A program made the position numbers and the translations under genes. Below, piece after piece: positions 6,173-6,911 of a stretch of 6,911 bases of DNA (the stretch's first letter is position 1; each line of letters starts with the position of its first letter). The notes below the pieces were generated by a model. It was not told the DNA's origin, did no database searches, and worked only from the letters and a program-made list of their open reading frames with translations. The DNA is from Planctomycetaceae bacterium (lineage in GTDB: Bacteria > Planctomycetota > Planctomycetia > Pirellulales > Lacipirellulaceae): positions 11,571 through 18,481 of the forward strand of contig PATG01000087.1 of assembly GCA_002713555.1 (NCBI GenBank), written 5' to 3'.

Positions 6173-6911
6173 GTCCGCACGGCTATTTTCCCCGCCAACG
6201 TTTCTGCGCGAAGCTGCGCAATCATTTCTTTGGTAGCAGCAGCCACCGCTTCTTGCCAGCGTGCATCTCCAAAGCGATCTTTGTACTCCGGACGCAGGTG
6301 CGCAAAATTGATTCCACGTGAATTATTGATAACGACTCCTAAGCCACGTCCGTCAAAAGCGGCTGCTACGTCTTGCGCTGTGCCACCCTGGCTTCCAAAA
6401 CCGGGAACTAAGAACCAGGTTTGTGGCATGCAACTGCGCAGTTCTGCAAGCTGCTCCGGGTACGTAGCGCCGATGACAGCTCCTGCAATTCCATACCCTC
6501 GCTTGCCACGTGTTCGCTCTGACTGAGTCTCCACATAATCGGCCACGTAGCGATAGACGGGACCCTCAGGAAGTTGCTGATCCTGTAGCATGTGGCTTCC
6601 AGGATTCGATGTTTTCACCAAGACAAAGAGACCGGCGCCGCGCTGCTGGGCGACATCCAAAAAAGGGTCCAGGCTGTCGGCGCCAAGATAGGGATTCACC
6701 GTCAACGCATCGGCCTCCCAACCACTTTGGCCATCGCGTCCTAAAATACCTCTAGCATACGCCTCGGCGGTCGAACCAATATCGTTTCGCTTGCCATCCA
6801 GTATGACCAGCAAGCCTGACTGCCTGGCGTAAGCAATCACCTTACCGAGCGCAACCATTCCCGCAGGTCCACACTCTTCAAAGAAAGCCGCTTGTGGTTT
6901 TACGGCTGGTA
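6169..6911 (-). CDS. pyrF: Orotidine 5'-phosphate decarboxylase, group 2, N-terminus beyond window
   Basis: The minus-strand frame is open from the right edge to TAG at 6169-6171 (246 complete codons). OMP decarboxylase converts OMP to UMP, the last step of de novo pyrimidine synthesis. The first visible residues, [17 protein letters not shown], contain the conserved Lys4 (window numbering), and [11 protein letters not shown] at 38-48 gives the catalytic Asp38, Lys40 and Asp43, so the full K/D-K-D tetrad is present. TVNPYLG (70-76), PGFGSQGG (169-176) and NNSRGI (195-200, with the phosphate-binding Arg) are typical of the longer group 2 (mycobacterial/myxobacterial-type) enzymes. The missing part is only the first few dozen residues, including the start. 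An internal ATG at 6858 is not the start, because family-conserved sequence continues upstream of it. It converges on trpE with a 4-bp overlap. Confidence 0.96.
   Translation of the reverse strand, partial: PAVKPQAAFFEECGPAGMVALGKVIAYARQSGLLVILDGKRNDIGSTAEAYARGILGRDGQSGWEADALTVNPYLGADSLDPFLDVAQQRGAGLFVLVKTSNPGSHMLQDQQLPEGPVYRYVADYVETQSERTRGKRGYGIAGAVIGATYPEQLAELRSCMPQTWFLVPGFGSQGGTAQDVAAAFDGRGLGVVINNSRGINFAHLRPEYKDRFGDARWQEAVAAATKEMIAQLRAETLAGKIAVRT

Overview
The window looks like chromosomal DNA from a planctomycete, most likely of the Pirellulales type. The lineage call is an inference. It rests on the combination of a VKOR-thioredoxin fusion, a CPXCG Cys-rich mini-protein, an McsA/McsB pair whose McsA has an atypical second zinc finger, a group 2 PyrF, moderate GC content and mostly weak Shine-Dalgarno sequences. 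I see no insertion sequence, CRISPR array, tRNA, rRNA or phage gene.

Layout from left to right. (1) The minus strand from the left edge to 1157 encodes the N-terminal 385 residues of a membrane disulfide-forming protein: a VKOR domain fused to a periplasmic DsbA/thioredoxin-like domain. Its C-terminus lies outside the window. (2) At 1405-1587 (+), divergent from it, is a 60-residue CPXCG Cys-rich protein. (3) At 1703-2503 (+) is a clearly decayed polyphosphate kinase 2 (PPK2) gene with four frame changes and two nonsense codons. An imperfect 18-bp tandem duplication lies just upstream. (4) At 4212 down to 2536 (-) is a two-gene mcsA-mcsB operon for protein arginine phosphorylation. It ends 32 bp from the end of the PPK2 remnant. 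(5) The 406 bp at 4213-4618 separate mcsA from the divergent trpE and contain no convincing gene. (6) At 4619-6172 (+) is a complete trpE. (7) From the right edge to 6169 (-) is pyrF, missing only its N-terminus. The trpE and pyrF stop codons interlock in a 4-bp tail-to-tail overlap.

Functionally these are mostly housekeeping genes: oxidative protein folding in the envelope, protein quality control by arginine phosphorylation, tryptophan synthesis from chorismate, and de novo pyrimidine synthesis. The points most worth a second look are the McsB C-terminal site, where the usual RDxxRA motif reads RNVERA, together with the altered McsA zinc finger; the recently decayed PPK2 gene; and the interlocked trpE/pyrF stops. 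I found no evidence for a wholly new system.
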